Shown here: positions 6,301 through 6,366 of the stretch, one piece after another
Numbering within the stretch: position 1 is the first letter of the stretch
Layout of the letters: every line of letters begins with the position of its first letter
Assembly (NCBI GenBank): GCA_030625695.1
Contig: DAOUQK010000222.1
Coordinates: 1-6,366 of the forward strand
From: Paracoccaceae bacterium
Lineage (GTDB): Bacteria; Pseudomonadota; Alphaproteobacteria; Rhodobacterales; Rhodobacteraceae
DNA: 6,366 bases
Reading direction: 5' to 3'
Program-made: the position numbers and the translations under genes
Notes under the pieces: model-generated
Told to the model about the DNA's origin: nothing
What the model saw: the letters and a program-made list of their open reading frames with translations, nothing else
The model's database searches: none

Positions 6301-6366
6301 TTGCGGCCGGATTAATGCGTCCCGACCCTAAGAGTGCAAAATGAGCCGTCAAGTTGACAACGTCCC
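6301..6366. other. Downstream end of window: no terminator seen, possible start of another gene at 6341
   Basis: No convincing hairpin plus T-run follows the flavin dehydrogenase stop. An ATG at 6341 opens a plus-strand frame (M-S-R-Q-V-D-N-V) that runs to the edge, preceded by a weak AAGAG 6 bases upstream; this might be a third gene of the operon, but eight codons cannot establish that. A small odd palindrome, GTCAA-g-TTGAC, lies at 6348-6358. Confidence 0.3.

Noticed and set aside
6301..6340. Rho-independent terminator after the flavin dehydrogenase
   Set aside because: No stable hairpin followed by a T-run could be found in the remaining sequence.

Overview
The window (about 55-60 % G+C, densely packed, no RNA genes, mobile elements or CRISPR seen) looks like accessory or catabolic chromosome of a proteobacterium. 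The composition, alternative TTG starts and protein style suggest an alphaproteobacterium, perhaps of the Rhodobacter/Roseobacter type, but this is inference only.

Layout. Positions 1-3623 are one leftward operon of four genes. In transcription order they are a small four-helix membrane protein (3213-3623), a TetR-family regulator (2623-3216), an RND-type periplasmic adaptor (1253-2626), and the first 418 codons of an RND inner-membrane pump that runs off the left edge (1-1256). Every junction is a 4-base stop/start overlap. Positions 3812-6300 are a rightward pair: a short-chain dehydrogenase/reductase (SDR; 3812-4588) and, 11 bases later, a FAD-dependent dehydrogenase resembling 3-ketosteroid delta-1-dehydrogenase (4600-6300). 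The last 66 bases hold no clear gene, only a possible start at 6341.

The 188 bases between the divergent operons (3624-3811) carry the control signals. There are two overlapping dyads, 3667-3686 and 3676-3693, which are the best operator candidates for the TetR protein. There is also a 24-base imperfect inverted repeat at 3753-3776 and an 11-base direct repeat at 3709-3719 and 3810-3820, whose second copy contains the TTG start of the SDR gene.

Working model (inference): a hydrophobic, possibly steroid-like compound is sensed by the TetR protein, exported by the RND pump, and oxidised by the SDR and the flavin dehydrogenase, with one divergent control region possibly linking both arms. No outer-membrane channel gene is visible, and the substrate cannot be read from the sequence.
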